Positions 1 to 9,391 of a DNA stretch of 64,000 nt are shown here, one piece after another. Position 1 is the first letter of the stretch. Every line of letters begins with the position of its first letter. The position numbers were made by a program, and so were the translations under genes. Source of the stretch: an uncultured Eudoraea sp. (GTDB taxonomy: Bacteria; Bacteroidota; Bacteroidia; Flavobacteriales; Flavobacteriaceae); NCBI RefSeq assembly GCF_947490415.1, contig NZ_CANLGX010000002.1:310001-374000 (forward strand), written 5' to 3'. The notes under the pieces are model-generated. The model had not been told where the DNA came from. It searched no databases and worked only from the letters and a program-made list of their open reading frames with translations.

Positions 1-1420
1 GCTCCCGGCCTATCTCCCGCGCTACCAGCAGCTCCATCTGCCCAAACCAAATATTGGGATTCACTCCCTGCGCATCGGCTTTCCTACGAATCCCGTTAAT
101 CCGTGCCGGACCCATGTTGTAAGCAGCCATACTAAACAAAATGGCATTCAAGGGATCGATTTTCGGGTCTGTAAAGTACCTTTCCCGTATAAAGGCAAGG
201 TATTTGGTACCTGCATGAATGTTGTTCTCCATATCATAGACATTGTCAATCCCTACATTCGGGTCAGCAGCAGTACTGGGTTTTATCTGCATTATCCCAA
301 CTGCTCCTGCTGAACTTTGCTTGCTATTATCGAGCTGAGATTCCTGATATCCCTGAGCCGCCAACAGCATCCAATCAATATCGTATTGCTTACCGTATTT
401 GACAAACAGATCCCGTACCATGATAAATCGGTTAAGGGTTTCCCGGGAACCGGCTTTTTCGGCATAACTTAAATTGTCTAGGTATCGTTTCAACAAGATA
501 TTTCCCATAAGAGTGCCTTGTTTGTTTTCCTGTACAAAGGCATCCACGACCGCTTTCAGCTTAGGACTGTTTTTGCGCATGGCCCAGGCCACTTCTCCGT
601 CGGTTTTTAACATAAGATTTCGCTGAACACGGATATCCTTAAGAACGGGTTCCCACAATTTCACGGTGAACTCATTCACAATAGTCAATGGAATCAACCC
701 GGCATTGACCATCTCTAGAATATCATCGTCTTCCAGAAACTCGTCTATGGGCTCTATGTGGATTATCGGTTTTCCTGCGGTACGAAGCGAATCATTTAGC
801 ATTACCAAATGTTCGAAATAACTGCTTGAACGACGCACATGTACTGTATCTCCCAACAAATCTTCCAGGTTTGACAGGGGCGGTACCTCAGGGCCCGAAA
901 CAACAAGTTCGTTCCAGTTACTGAGAAGAGGTACGGAAAAATCAATCAAATCTTTGCGATTATCTGTAATCACAAGATTTGCTGCGGCGATATCCCCATA
1001 TCCTTCCTGCAAGGACGGTAATATTCGGTCACGCGTCATCGGGATGAAAATCACCTGAACATATCCGGGGTTCCCTGATTTTTTTTCCAACTTTTCGTTG
1101 AACTTCTGTTCAAACAGATTGAGCGCCTCATAGGTAATCCCACTCCGTTTCATGCCGTCTATAAAATAGCTGGTACGGTTATAGGGTACCAGGGCCCGGA
1201 TGCGTCCACGTTCAATCATACCATCCAGGTCGCCCGTCCATTTTTCACTGAGTCCAAGTATCTCATCCGAAGCATTAAATTCGGGTTCGGCCAAAGACTC
1301 CATGGATTCTGTTTTAGAGGACTTATCAGTCTTATTATCCTGACAGGAAAACATGCCAGTCAACAGTATCAGAAAAATGAACATAGTCCTACCACTTTGA
1401 TTGATAACTTTTGTTTTCAT
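1..1420 (-). CDS. MltF-like lytic transglycosylase lipoprotein (3' end cut by window edge)
   Basis: Peptidoglycan lytic transglycosylase with an N-terminal solute-binding-like domain. It starts at the ATG ending at 1420, and the frame is open to base 1 (about 473 residues seen), so the C-terminus is missing. Residues 1-26 form a lipoprotein signal (hydrophobic run, then MFSC with Cys26). Residues about 60-290 resemble a bacterial extracellular solute-binding family 3 domain. From about residue 345 an SLT domain begins, with AAQGYQESQLDN holding the probable catalytic Glu360, followed by GAVGIMQIKPSTA. This order is that of MltF: the N-terminal domain is thought to sense muropeptides and the C-terminal domain cleaves glycan strands in the periplasm. 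No neighbour shares its strand nearby. Motifs seen directly; function from family. Confidence 0.9.
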   Translation of the reverse strand, partial: MKTKVINQSGRTMFIFLILLTGMFSCQDNKTDKSSKTESMESLAEPEFNASDEILGLSEKWTGDLDGMIERGRIRALVPYNRTSYFIDGMKRSGITYEALNLFEQKFNEKLEKKSGNPGYVQVIFIPMTRDRILPSLQEGYGDIAAANLVITDNRKDLIDFSVPLLSNWNELVVSGPEVPPLSNLEDLLGDTVHVRRSSSYFEHLVMLNDSLRTAGKPIIHIEPIDEFLEDDDILEMVNAGLIPLTIVNEFTVKLWEPVLKDIRVQRNLMLKTDGEVAWAMRKNSPKLKAVVDAFVQENKQGTLMGNILLKRYLDNLSYAEKAGSRETLNRFIMVRDLFVKYGKQYDIDWMLLAAQGYQESQLDNSKQSSAGAVGIMQIKPSTAADPNVGIDNVYDMENNIHAGTKYLAFIRERYFTDPKIDPLNAILFSMAAYNMGPARINGIRRKADAQGVNPNIWFGQMELLVAREIGRE

Positions 1421-1797
1421 TTTTCTTCCTTAGGTTATAAAGTGCTAAACTCCTTTAAAATTAGCACTAATTTACGTCATTTCCTATATGGCTAATATGA
1501 TCGAAATCAACAGTAATTCGTGCTTTTTTGTTTGGACAGGATTCCATTTTATATAGTGATTTAGAAGGGTAATATTTTTACATTTTAGTATAATATCAAT
1601 GGCTACATACTCAATATCGTTTTACCCGGACTTTGCATCGCGGGCGCGAGTATCTCGCTCGTGCCTTTTCCCAACCACCACCAAAATCAATAGTTGTGAT
1701 TCAGTACCAGGGTAACCTAAAAAGCATAAACTACAATATAACTTGGAACCACGAATTATCTTGGGTATCCTCTAAATACATTATCTTAGTTATATGA
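1421..1797. other. Intergenic region, 377 bp
   Basis: Divergent gap between the MltF-like gene and the orphan gene at 1798. Apart from the GC-rich hairpin at 1641-1665 I see no coding potential. The right half is AT-rich and probably holds the promoter of the next gene, but no exact TAnnTTTG box stands out. Confidence 0.6.
1641..1665. repeat. GC-rich hairpin, possible REP-like element
   Basis: In an AT-rich gap, GCGAG (1646-1650), a 3-base loop and CTCGC (1654-1658) form a perfect dyad; GGC (1643-1645) and GCC (1663-1665) can extend it across a bulge. The base composition is unlike its surroundings. It resembles the short extragenic palindromes spread by REP-associated tyrosine transposases, but only one copy was noticed here, so the class is a guess. 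Confidence 0.35.
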
Positions 1798-2301
1798 GTG
1801 GAGTTCATCAATAACGATATTCCATCGTTAACCTTAATTAAGATACAATCTTACTTAGTTGGCAAAGCATCAGAAACAATAAATTTTAATATGGAGTTTT
1901 TCCGAATTATCAAAATAAAAACCCAAGTCAAAGACATACAGGATACATTAACTATAGAAAATCTGGAATTGATGAGCAATGAGATTTTTGTTATTGGTGA
2001 TCAAAATAAAACTGAAGCCAATATTGGGGGTATTTGGGGAGAATTCACTTTAACCAGAAATTTAATTAGAGGAGGACTGCGCTTTGCATTGGTAGAATGT
2101 CCTAATGCATTAACCTGGACTATTACAACTGGGTTTAATCCAGATCCGGACGCTTTAATTATTCATCTAACAATAAATCGTCAACAACAAAAAAAGGTAT
2201 TTATTGAAGAAATTGAAGAGTTTTTAGATGATCAAAGTAATTGCTTGCAACAAATTTTCTCGGGAAATATAATGTTAAAGACCAAAATATCGAAAGGCTA
2301 A
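1798..2301 (+). CDS. Orphan hypothetical protein, 167 aa
   Basis: I do not recognise this protein. The open frame starts with GTG at 1798; the next in-frame ATG is at 1891 (MEFFRIIKIK), which may be the true start. No signal peptide or membrane segment is visible. The middle looks beta-rich (IGGIWGEFTLTRN, ALTWTITTGFNPDPDALIIHLT) and the C-terminus is acidic and helical (FIEEIEEFLDD). It stands alone between a lytic transglycosylase on the other strand and a cellobiose phosphorylase, with AT-rich flanks. It may be a recently acquired orphan gene. The frame is convincing in length, but the start and reality of the gene are uncertain. Confidence 0.5.
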   Translation: MEFINNDIPSLTLIKIQSYLVGKASETINFNMEFFRIIKIKTQVKDIQDTLTIENLELMSNEIFVIGDQNKTEANIGGIWGEFTLTRNLIRGGLRFALVECPNALTWTITTGFNPDPDALIIHLTINRQQQKKVFIEEIEEFLDDQSNCLQQIFSGNIMLKTKISKG

Positions 2302-2563
2302 CATTAGCAATAATTAATTGTGGTCCCGTAAGTTATCCGGATAAGTCGCACCAATACCTGGTATACGATTTAAATAATTTCAGCTGGTTTGTATTTTTAA
2401 AACCAGATAGCGTTTGCCCTGAGCGCTCATCTTTCAAGACGTTTTTAGCTTAGTAAAAGCTAAAATTTGCTCAAAATTTCTAAAAGCATTTGTTTACTTT
2501 TAATCTGTATTTAGCCCTGGTAAAAAACGCATTTCCGGGGCTATCAGATTAATGGAAACCACT

Positions 2564-4999
2564 ATGAAATACGGCTATTTTGATGACGAAAACAGGGAAT
2601 ATGTAATTACAAATCCTAAGACGCCCTATCCCTGGATCAATTACCTGGGGAATGAGGATTTCTTCTCTCTTACCTCCAATACCGGTGGGGGGTATACTTT
2701 TTATAAAGACGCAAAATTCCGAAGGTTAACCCGTTACAGATATAATAATATTCCTGTAGATAATGGTGGTAAATATTTTTATATCAAAGATGGAGATACT
2801 ACCTGGTCTCCCGGCTGGAAACCCGTCAAAACCGAATTGGACCAATATGAATGCCGCCATGGTATGAGCTATACCAAATTCAAGGGTTCTAAAAATAAAC
2901 TGGAGGTAGAAGTACTGCAATTTATCCCACTTGGATTCTGGGGGGAAATTCAGAAAGTAAGCCTAAAGAATGCTTCCTCCGACAATAAAAAAATAAAGTT
3001 GTTTTCTTTTATTGAATGGTGTCTGTGGAATGCTGAGGATGATATGACTAATTTTCAGCGGAACTTTTCCACCGGAGAAGTAGAAGTAAAGGACTCCGTA
3101 ATTTACCATAAGACAGAGTTTAAAGAACGCCGTAATCATTATGCTTTTTATTCAGTAAACAGCCCCATTGATGGTTATGATACAGACAGGGAAACCTTTA
3201 TTGGTCTTTACAATGGTTTAGATTCCCCGGATGTTGTGGGTGAAGGACAGTCAAGAAACTCTGTTGCCCATGGCTGGTCCCCAATTGCCTCACATTATAT
3301 GGAAATGGAACTCAAACCCGGAGAGGAAAAAGAATTGATATTTATGCTGGGTTATGTGGAGGTGGAGAAAGGTAATAAATGGGAAAGCAAGTCGGTCATT
3401 AACAAACAACCTGCGCAAGACATGATCTCTGCCTATGACACTTCTGAAAAAGTAAATAAAGCCCTTGAAGAGTTAAGAACCTACTGGGATAATCTTCTGG
3501 GTAAGATCTCCATTGAATCTGAAGACCCCCGTTTAGACAGGATGGTAAATATCTGGAATCAATACCAGTGTATGGTCACCTTTAATATGTCTCGCTCGGC
3601 ATCCTTCTTTGAATCTGGCATTGGTCGAGGCATGGGGTTCCGCGATTCCAATCAGGATCTTATTGGTTTTGTACATCAAATTCCTGAAAGGGCAAGGGAA
3701 CGTATTTATGACATTGCCTCTACCCAATTTGAAGATGGTTCCTGTTATCATCAGTATCAGCCACTCACTAAAAAAGGCAATGCTGCTGTGGGTGGAAACT
3801 TTAATGATGATCCCCTTTGGTTAATTCTCTCTACTACGGCTTATATAAAAGAAACAGGCGACTTTTCCCTATTGGATGAAATGGTGCCTTTTGATAATGA
3901 TGCAAGTCGGGCAAAATCGCACTTTGAACACTTAAAGGCTTCTTTTTACCATGTGGTACATAATTTAGGCCCGCATAAACTCCCTCTGATTGGAAGGGCA
4001 GATTGGAATGACTGCCTTAATTTAAACTGCTTCTCCGAGGATCCCAACGAGTCTTTTCAAACCACCGAGAACCAAAAGGGCGGAACTGCAGAATCTTTGA
4101 TGATTGCCGGACTTTTTGTGGTATACGGAAAAGAATATGTAAAGCTGTGTAAGCAGATTGGGAAAGAAAAAGAGGCAGAAGAGGCCCAGTTACATGTAGA
4201 TGCAATGGTTGAAGCAGTAAAAGAACACGGCTGGGATGGGGAATGGTACTTGCGTGCATACGATCATTTTGGTAAAAAAATTGGATCTTCAGAAAATGAA
4301 GAAGGAAAGATTTTTATTGAATCTCAGGGTTGGTGTACTATGGCCGAAATTGGTAAAGAAGATGGCATGGTAGAAAAATCATTAAACGCCGTTAAGGAAT
4401 ATTTGGATTGCGACTATGGGATAGTGCTAAATTACCCGGCCTTTACAAAGTATTATATAGAGTACGGTGAGATTTCAACTTATCCGGCGGGCTATAAGGA
4501 AAATGGGGGTATCTTTTGCCATAACAACCCCTGGATTATGATTGGAGAAACAATGCTGGGGCGTGGCGAGCAGGCCTATCATTATTACACAAAAATAGCA
4601 CCTAGTTTCCTGGAAGATTTGTCGGAACTGCACAAAGTGGAGCCCTATGTCTATTGCCAGATGATTGCGGGGAAAGAAGCACATAAGCCGGGGGAGGCAA
4701 AAAATTCATGGCTGTCAGGTACGGCCTCCTGGAACTTCTATGCAATTACGCAGCATATTTTGGGGATCAGCCCTGAATACGACGGCTTGGCCATTAACCC
4801 CTGTATCCCCTCTAAATGGGATGGGTTTAAGATGAAAAGGGTGTTTAGGGATGTTATATATAATATCCATGTTAAGAACCCGGATCATATAAGTAAAGGG
4901 ATAAAAAAGATACTGGTAAATGGCACAGCCATTAATTCAAATATTGTTCCCATTCTGGAAAAGGGTAAGGAACATTCTGTGGAAGTGATAATGGGATAA
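2564..4999 (+). CDS. Cellobiose phosphorylase (GH94)
   Basis: Phosphorolysis of cellobiose to alpha-glucose 1-phosphate and glucose in the cytosol (EC 2.4.1.20). The 811-residue protein begins [16 protein letters not shown] and matches clostridial cellobiose phosphorylase almost end to end from memory, including [37 protein letters not shown] and [12 protein letters not shown]. The [12 protein letters not shown] motif holds the probable catalytic acid, Asp480 in this numbering. The frame also has an ATG at 2552 (METTMKYG), but 2564 gives the length usual for the family and has GGAAA just upstream. No signal peptide. No transporter, SusCD pair or cellulase lies beside it, so cellobiose must come from elsewhere. 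Confidence 0.93.
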   Translation: MKYGYFDDENREYVITNPKTPYPWINYLGNEDFFSLTSNTGGGYTFYKDAKFRRLTRYRYNNIPVDNGGKYFYIKDGDTTWSPGWKPVKTELDQYECRHGMSYTKFKGSKNKLEVEVLQFIPLGFWGEIQKVSLKNASSDNKKIKLFSFIEWCLWNAEDDMTNFQRNFSTGEVEVKDSVIYHKTEFKERRNHYAFYSVNSPIDGYDTDRETFIGLYNGLDSPDVVGEGQSRNSVAHGWSPIASHYMEMELKPGEEKELIFMLGYVEVEKGNKWESKSVINKQPAQDMISAYDTSEKVNKALEELRTYWDNLLGKISIESEDPRLDRMVNIWNQYQCMVTFNMSRSASFFESGIGRGMGFRDSNQDLIGFVHQIPERARERIYDIASTQFEDGSCYHQYQPLTKKGNAAVGGNFNDDPLWLILSTTAYIKETGDFSLLDEMVPFDNDASRAKSHFEHLKASFYHVVHNLGPHKLPLIGRADWNDCLNLNCFSEDPNESFQTTENQKGGTAESLMIAGLFVVYGKEYVKLCKQIGKEKEAEEAQLHVDAMVEAVKEHGWDGEWYLRAYDHFGKKIGSSENEEGKIFIESQGWCTMAEIGKEDGMVEKSLNAVKEYLDCDYGIVLNYPAFTKYYIEYGEISTYPAGYKENGGIFCHNNPWIMIGETMLGRGEQAYHYYTKIAPSFLEDLSELHKVEPYVYCQMIAGKEAHKPGEAKNSWLSGTASWNFYAITQHILGISPEYDGLAINPCIPSKWDGFKMKRVFRDVIYNIHVKNPDHISKGIKKILVNGTAINSNIVPILEKGKEHSVEVIMG

Positions 5000-5021
5000 T
5001 GAATTTAAACAGCCGCATTAA

Positions 5022-5435
5022 TTAATGAGGAAGTTTGTTTTTTAGTACACCGTAAACAAATGTTCCAAATACAGCCGCTGCAATAACAATCAGCATACTT
5101 ATTACCCCCGTGCCAAACAGCACATACAAAGGCCCGGGGCATGCACCTGCAAGTGCCCAACCCAAACCGAAAACAGTGCCACCTACAATATAACGAATAA
5201 AGCCACTGTCTTTTGGAATCAGATATATTTGATTCCCTTCAATATTTTTCACGCCAAATACTTTAAATAACCAAACAAATAAAGCGCCCAAAAAAACGGC
5301 AGAACCAATGATACCGTACATATGAAACGACTGAAATTTAAACATTTCATAAATCCTGTACCAGGAAACGGCCTCAGATTTTACGAGGACAATCCCAAAG
5401 AAAATGCCTACTAAAAAGAATTTTATAACTTTCAT
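5022..5435 (-). CDS. DUF6691 / YeeE-YedE family membrane protein, 138 aa
   Basis: Half of a split YeeE/YedE-type sulfur-compound transporter. The start chosen (MKVIKFFLVGIFFG) overlaps the upstream stop by four bases (ATGA at 5432-5435), which indicates translational coupling; a 28-residue in-frame extension is possible but unlikely. Four hydrophobic segments are visible, and GWALAGACPGPLYVLFG carries the conserved cysteine of the family. In the best studied member the cysteines pass thiosulfate through the membrane. Here substrate is inferred only from family. It forms a two-gene operon with the gene at 5432-5995; the metallo-beta-lactamase/rhodanese partners often seen with such pairs are absent. 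Confidence 0.8.
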   Translation of the reverse strand: MKVIKFFLVGIFFGIVLVKSEAVSWYRIYEMFKFQSFHMYGIIGSAVFLGALFVWLFKVFGVKNIEGNQIYLIPKDSGFIRYIVGGTVFGLGWALAGACPGPLYVLFGTGVISMLIVIAAAVFGTFVYGVLKNKLPH

Positions 5436-5995
5436 TGTCCGAATATTATGGGTAAAAGAAAATGGGTCATTATTAAACCCCCTATAAAAAAACCAACCAC
5501 TGCAACTAGTGAAGGCCATTGAAGATTACTGAGCCCTGTAATAGCATGGCCCGAAGTACAACCACCAGCGTAGCGTGTTCCAAAACCAACCAGGAAACCT
5601 GCAATAATAAGAATGGCCATGCCTTTAACGGTTAAAACATTATCCCATGCATAGATTTCAGCAGGTAAAAGTGCTTCACCTGCATTGACAAATCCAAGTT
5701 GACTAAGATCTGCAACGGTTTGAGAATTTAGGGCGATGGCGGAACCATCAGACAGAAAATTAACAGCTATATAGCCGCCAATAATAGCACCCAGAACTAC
5801 AATAAGGTTCCAACGATACGCTTTCCAGTCGAAGCGGAAGAAATCTGAATATTTTCCGGCACCACCAATACTGCATAGGGTTCTCAGGGTAGTTGACATG
5901 CCAAATGTTTTGCCGAAATAAATCAGCAATAACATTATTAGTGTTATTAAAGGGCCCGAAACATACCAGGGCCAGGGTTTAAGCAGATACTCCAT
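5432..5995 (-). CDS. YeeE/YedE family membrane protein, 187 aa
   Basis: The other half of the sulfur-transport pair, transcribed first. Several membrane segments are clear, and GTRYAGGCTSGHAITGLSN holds the conserved Cys-containing motif of YeeE/YedE proteins. The N-terminus has TLRTLCSIGGAGKY, also typical. The start ATG is preceded by AAAGGAA, a fair ribosome binding site. Together the two proteins probably make a full transporter for thiosulfate or a related sulfur compound in the inner membrane. No sulfur-metabolism gene adjoins, so the physiological substrate cannot be read from context. Confidence 0.82.
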   Translation of the reverse strand: MEYLLKPWPWYVSGPLITLIMLLLIYFGKTFGMSTTLRTLCSIGGAGKYSDFFRFDWKAYRWNLIVVLGAIIGGYIAVNFLSDGSAIALNSQTVADLSQLGFVNAGEALLPAEIYAWDNVLTVKGMAILIIAGFLVGFGTRYAGGCTSGHAITGLSNLQWPSLVAVVGFFIGGLIMTHFLLPIIFGQ

Positions 5996-6116
5996 TTCCT
6001 TTATTTAAAATAAATATAACTCAATAATTGTCGGATTTTTGAAATATAAATTACACCGAAACGACTTATAAGACATGCCTTACGCCTTTAATCATTTAGA
6101 AAGAAGACAGATTGGA

Positions 6117-6593
6117 TTATTGTTTTTCGTAAACTTCGCTCATAAAACCCGGCAGGTCCTCGTTAGTAGTATTGGTTAACCTATTATCATTAAAGTTATA
6201 TAAAAACAAGGTGCTATTTAAAAATAAGGACAGTTGCGAATTTTGAAATTGCCAGACTCCTGAAGAGTTATTACTTGTATTACTGCACCTAATATCGAAA
6301 AGCCCGCCTGTTATGGTAGTAATTTCTAAATTAACAACAGTAGAACTCCAGGTACCGTCACTATTTATTTCTAGTGTTCCTGTCGCGCAGGGTAATTCTG
6401 TCAAAATATTCGAAGTCGAATTCCCATCTCCGTTAATATCCTGAGGTGGATTAATATTTAGTTCGGCCAAATCCCAGGTACCCACAACAGCATCATTGTT
6501 ATCCACAACAGGTGCATTATCGTCTGATGAGCAAGCCTGAAAAATAAACATAAAGACAATTAGGGGTATTAAAACCTTGATCTTTTTCATCAC
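6117..6593 (-). CDS. Lipocalin-like lipoprotein, 158 aa
   Basis: Small surface or periplasmic lipoprotein of unknown function. A signal of about 20 residues ends in a lipobox (FQACSSDD, Cys21) followed by the acidic, serine-rich tail usual for exported Bacteroidota lipoproteins. VVGTWDLAELNIN, TGTLEINSDGTWSS and GVWQFQNSQLSLFL have the rhythm of lipocalin-like (DUF5004-type) beta barrels. There are two adjacent ATG codons (6593 and 6590). DINGDGNS resembles a calcium-binding loop, but that is only a resemblance. A -7 box lies at 6616-6623. It is a single-gene unit. Confidence 0.75.
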   Translation of the reverse strand: MMKKIKVLIPLIVFMFIFQACSSDDNAPVVDNNDAVVGTWDLAELNINPPQDINGDGNSTSNILTELPCATGTLEINSDGTWSSTVVNLEITTITGGLFDIRCSNTSNNSSGVWQFQNSQLSLFLNSTLFLYNFNDNRLTNTTNEDLPGFMSEVYEKQ

Positions 6594-6615
6594 TTTACTA
6601 TTTTTTGTAATTATT

Positions 6616-6623
6616 CAAAAGTA
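6616..6623 (-). promoter_or_regulatory. Predicted -7 box for the lipocalin-like lipoprotein
   Basis: Read on the minus strand the sequence is TACTTTTG, an exact match to the flavobacterial -7 consensus TAnnTTTG, 23 bp before the ATG. No TTG is seen at the usual distance. Confidence 0.5.
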
Positions 6624-6722
6624 AATGTTTTTGATGATAATAGATTAGTTTTTGTAATTGGAATAGCGCAACCAATAGGAATAGCGGTTTTATATTATGC
6701 GCGCAGCAGTAAATAATAATAA

Positions 6723-6750
6723 TTGAATAGCAGAAAAACTATTAGATTTG
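6723..6750 (+). promoter_or_regulatory. Predicted promoter of the VOC-protein gene
   Basis: TTG at 6723-6725 and TAGATTTG at 6743-6750 are separated by 17 bp, matching the flavobacterial consensus TTG-N17-23-TAnnTTTG. The start codon follows 51 bp downstream. Confidence 0.6.
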
Positions 6751-6801
6751 GATAAATGTATTTTAAACAGTGCATATAATTTTATCTTATACCCTTGAAT
6801 T

Positions 6802-7311
6802 ATGAATAAAAGTAATTATCCCAGGTCATTTTCACATATTGGTATTACGGTACCGGATATTAAAAAGGCGGTTGAGTTCTATGAGGAAGTAATGGGCTGG
6901 TATGTTATCATGCCACCTTCAAAAGTCACAAAAGAAAGAGATACTGCTATTGGCCAAATGTGTATAGATGTTTTTGGAGAGCATTGGGAAACTTTTGATA
7001 TTGCACACTTGTCTACTTCAGATGGGATAGGAATTGAGTTGTTTTCATTTCCTGATATGGGTAACAAGAAACCGGAATTTTCCCCTTTTAGGACAGGACT
7101 TTTTCATTTTTGTGTCCAGGACCCGGAAATAGAGGCTTTAACAAATAAAATTGTTGAATACGGTGGAAAACAGCGTATGCCAATTCGAGAGTACTACCCA
7201 AATGAAAAGCCATACAAAATGGTTTATGTGGAAGATCCTTTTGGCGTAGTATTCGAGATATATACCCATAGTTATGAATTAACGTATTCTTCCGGAGCCT
7301 ATCAGGACTAA
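6802..7311 (+). CDS. VOC (glyoxalase-fold) family protein, 169 aa
   Basis: Cytosolic metal-dependent enzyme of the vicinal oxygen chelate superfamily (glyoxalase, dioxygenase, epimerase or resistance proteins). Two beta-alpha-beta-beta-beta repeats are visible (residues 8-82 and 96-156). The four metal ligand positions are all filled: His12 (FSHIGIT), Glu79 (GIELFSF), His102 (LFHFCVQ) and Glu152 (VFEIYTH), so an active metal site is expected. The reaction cannot be assigned from sequence. It is followed by the DUF1080 and phosphoesterase genes on the same strand but with gaps of 87 and 54 bp. Confidence 0.85.
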   Translation: MNKSNYPRSFSHIGITVPDIKKAVEFYEEVMGWYVIMPPSKVTKERDTAIGQMCIDVFGEHWETFDIAHLSTSDGIGIELFSFPDMGNKKPEFSPFRTGLFHFCVQDPEIEALTNKIVEYGGKQRMPIREYYPNEKPYKMVYVEDPFGVVFEIYTHSYELTYSSGAYQD

Positions 7312-7398
7312 AAAACGGATGCTGTTTGGTTCTTAATCCAAATGGATGTATGGGTACAATGCATGGAACCTATTCCTGAGGAGTAAAATTAATCGAAG

Positions 7399-8199
7399 AT
7401 GAAAAAATTAAAATCAATACTGTTCATTGCGGCTATTTTAAGTACCATATCTTGTGTGGTTGTAAACACTGCAAAGGGCGGCAAGGCCTCAGGAGATTGG
7501 TACTACCTTTTTAATGGAAAGAACCTGGAGGGTTGGGTAGTTAAAGTGCATCACCATGAATTGGGTGATAACTATGCAAATACTTTTCGGGTAAGCGATG
7601 GGAAAATTCAAATTAACTATGATGATTATGAAGTATTTGATGAACGATTTGCCCATTTGTTTTATAATGAATCATTCTCGTCGTATCACTTGAAATTTGA
7701 GTATAAATTTACAGACCAATGGCTAAAGGATGCTCCTGTTTATACCTATAGGAATAGTGGTGTTATGTTTCATTCTCAGGATCCCAAAACCATTTTAAAA
7801 GAGCAGAACTGGCCTGTTTCTGTGGAATACCAAATATTAGCCGATGAAGGGAATGGTGTTCCGCGCCCAACTGGTAATATGTGCTCACCGGGAACAGATG
7901 TACTGTATAATACTAAAATTGATCCAAGACATTGTATCAATTCTTCATCCAAAACATATAAATGGGACCAGTGGGTAAGCGGAGAATTAATGGTTTACGG
8001 AGATTCCCTTGTGATACATATTGTCGATGGTGAAGAAGTATTGCGGTATAGCAAGCCTCAAATAGGAGGAGGGGTGGCAGACGGATTTGACCCTGCTATC
8101 AAAATTGATGGTAAACTACTAAAAGAAGGGTACATAGGACTGCAATCTGAAGGACAGGGCATCGAATTCAGGGAAATAAAAATTAGAAAATTAGATTAA
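7399..8199 (+). CDS. DUF1080 (3-keto-disaccharide hydrolase-like) lipoprotein, 266 aa
   Basis: Exported lipoprotein: a signal with a lipobox ending at Cys19 (ILSTISCVVV). The rest is one DUF1080 (PF06439) jelly-roll domain, with WYYLFNGKNLEGWVV at its start and YRNSGVMFHSQDP and GYIGLQSEGQGIEFREIKI as typical blocks. Some family members hydrolyse 3-keto-glycosides, others bind carbohydrate or are uncharacterised; the substrate here is unknown. It lies between a VOC protein and a metallophosphoesterase, all on the plus strand, so a loose operon is possible. Confidence 0.85.
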   Translation: MKKLKSILFIAAILSTISCVVVNTAKGGKASGDWYYLFNGKNLEGWVVKVHHHELGDNYANTFRVSDGKIQINYDDYEVFDERFAHLFYNESFSSYHLKFEYKFTDQWLKDAPVYTYRNSGVMFHSQDPKTILKEQNWPVSVEYQILADEGNGVPRPTGNMCSPGTDVLYNTKIDPRHCINSSSKTYKWDQWVSGELMVYGDSLVIHIVDGEEVLRYSKPQIGGGVADGFDPAIKIDGKLLKEGYIGLQSEGQGIEFREIKIRKLD

Positions 8200-8253
8200 T
8201 CAATCGGGCATTATCCACCTTTGTAATGCTTATAAAGAAGAATATTAATTACT

Positions 8254-9228
8254 ATGAAATCTTATAGATTATTTTTAATCCTCCTGGGTTTGTTCCTGGT
8301 AAACTGTAAAACGAATCAGGAACCCACGCCAAAATTTCAACATGATATTAAAATGGGGCCAACCCCGTGGACCAGTGAATCGTTTGAATTAGGGGAGGAG
8401 GATTTTACATTTGCAATCATCTCAGATTTAAATGGAGGTGAACGGGAAGGGGTTTACAGTACAGCTGTATCCCAATTAAACAGATTGGATCCTACTTTTG
8501 TGCTTAGTGTGGGCGATTTAATTGATGGAGGCACCGAAGACTCTTTACAACTGGCCAAAGAGTGGGATTCTTTTGATACCCGAACGTCAAAACTAAATAT
8601 GCCTTTTTTTTATTTAGGGGGGAACCACGATCTGACCAATCCAAGGATGAGGGAATTCTGGAAAAATAGATTTGGGCCACGTTATTATCATTTCGTATAC
8701 GAAGATGTTTTATTTCTAATGATGGACTCTGAGGACTATACTGAAAAACGGATGTTAGAGATTTATCATGCACGGGCTGAAGCCCTTAAAATTATAAAGG
8801 GTGATATTGAGGGAGTTTATGAAGAGTCTGAATATTTCAATATGCCCGAGCGTCGACTTGGAGGTATGAGTGAGGATCAATTGCTCTATTTTAAGAATGT
8901 CCTCAATCAATATCCCAGCGTAAAATGGACTTTTGTTTTAATGCACAAGCCACTTTGGAGGAGAGAAGATGATAAAGGTTTGGGGCAATTGGAAACAGTT
9001 TTATCTAATCGAAATTATACCGTAATTAACGGTCACTTGCATTCCTTTTCACACAGGATAAGAAACAAAATGGATTATATGATCCTGGGTACCACCGGTG
9101 GAAGCCAGGAGTTGGGTGATTCTCTTGCTTTTGATCATGTAACCCTGGTGAGAATGGCACAAAAACCAATAATTACACATTTAAAAATGGATGGTATTTT
9201 AAATGAAACTGGTAAAGTTCCCGATTAG
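8254..9228 (+). CDS. Calcineurin-like metallophosphoesterase lipoprotein, 324 aa
   Basis: Predicted exported phosphoesterase anchored as a lipoprotein (lipobox ending at Cys18, FLVNCK). The two-metal motifs are in order: ISDLNGG (Asp58, Asn60 where His is usual), GDLIDGG (Asp88, Asp91), GGNHD (residues 122-126), LMHKPLW (His231) and NGHLHSF (His261, His263). The DxH-to-DxN change in the first motif alters one metal ligand and may change metal choice or activity. Substrate is unknown. It is the last gene before the CoA cluster, from which a 163-bp gap separates it. Confidence 0.85.
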   Translation: MKSYRLFLILLGLFLVNCKTNQEPTPKFQHDIKMGPTPWTSESFELGEEDFTFAIISDLNGGEREGVYSTAVSQLNRLDPTFVLSVGDLIDGGTEDSLQLAKEWDSFDTRTSKLNMPFFYLGGNHDLTNPRMREFWKNRFGPRYYHFVYEDVLFLMMDSEDYTEKRMLEIYHARAEALKIIKGDIEGVYEESEYFNMPERRLGGMSEDQLLYFKNVLNQYPSVKWTFVLMHKPLWRREDDKGLGQLETVLSNRNYTVINGHLHSFSHRIRNKMDYMILGTTGGSQELGDSLAFDHVTLVRMAQKPIITHLKMDGILNETGKVPD

Positions 9229-9391
9229 GCTCTAGCCTGCTTCCAGGAGTATGGTTTAAAAGAAAGCAACCTGGTTTCAGCACCATTATTTACCCGCGAA
9301 TGTCATTCTAATTGATTATATTGAGGCTGATTACTACTGGCAATTTTCCTGGCTGATAATTGTTCTGTTATGCATGTAAATTCAATTTCCT

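Noticed and set aside
2241-2453. 70-codon frame overlapping the end of the orphan gene
   Set aside because: Different frame, overlaps the better gene by 61 bp, no family resemblance and an unlikely composition.
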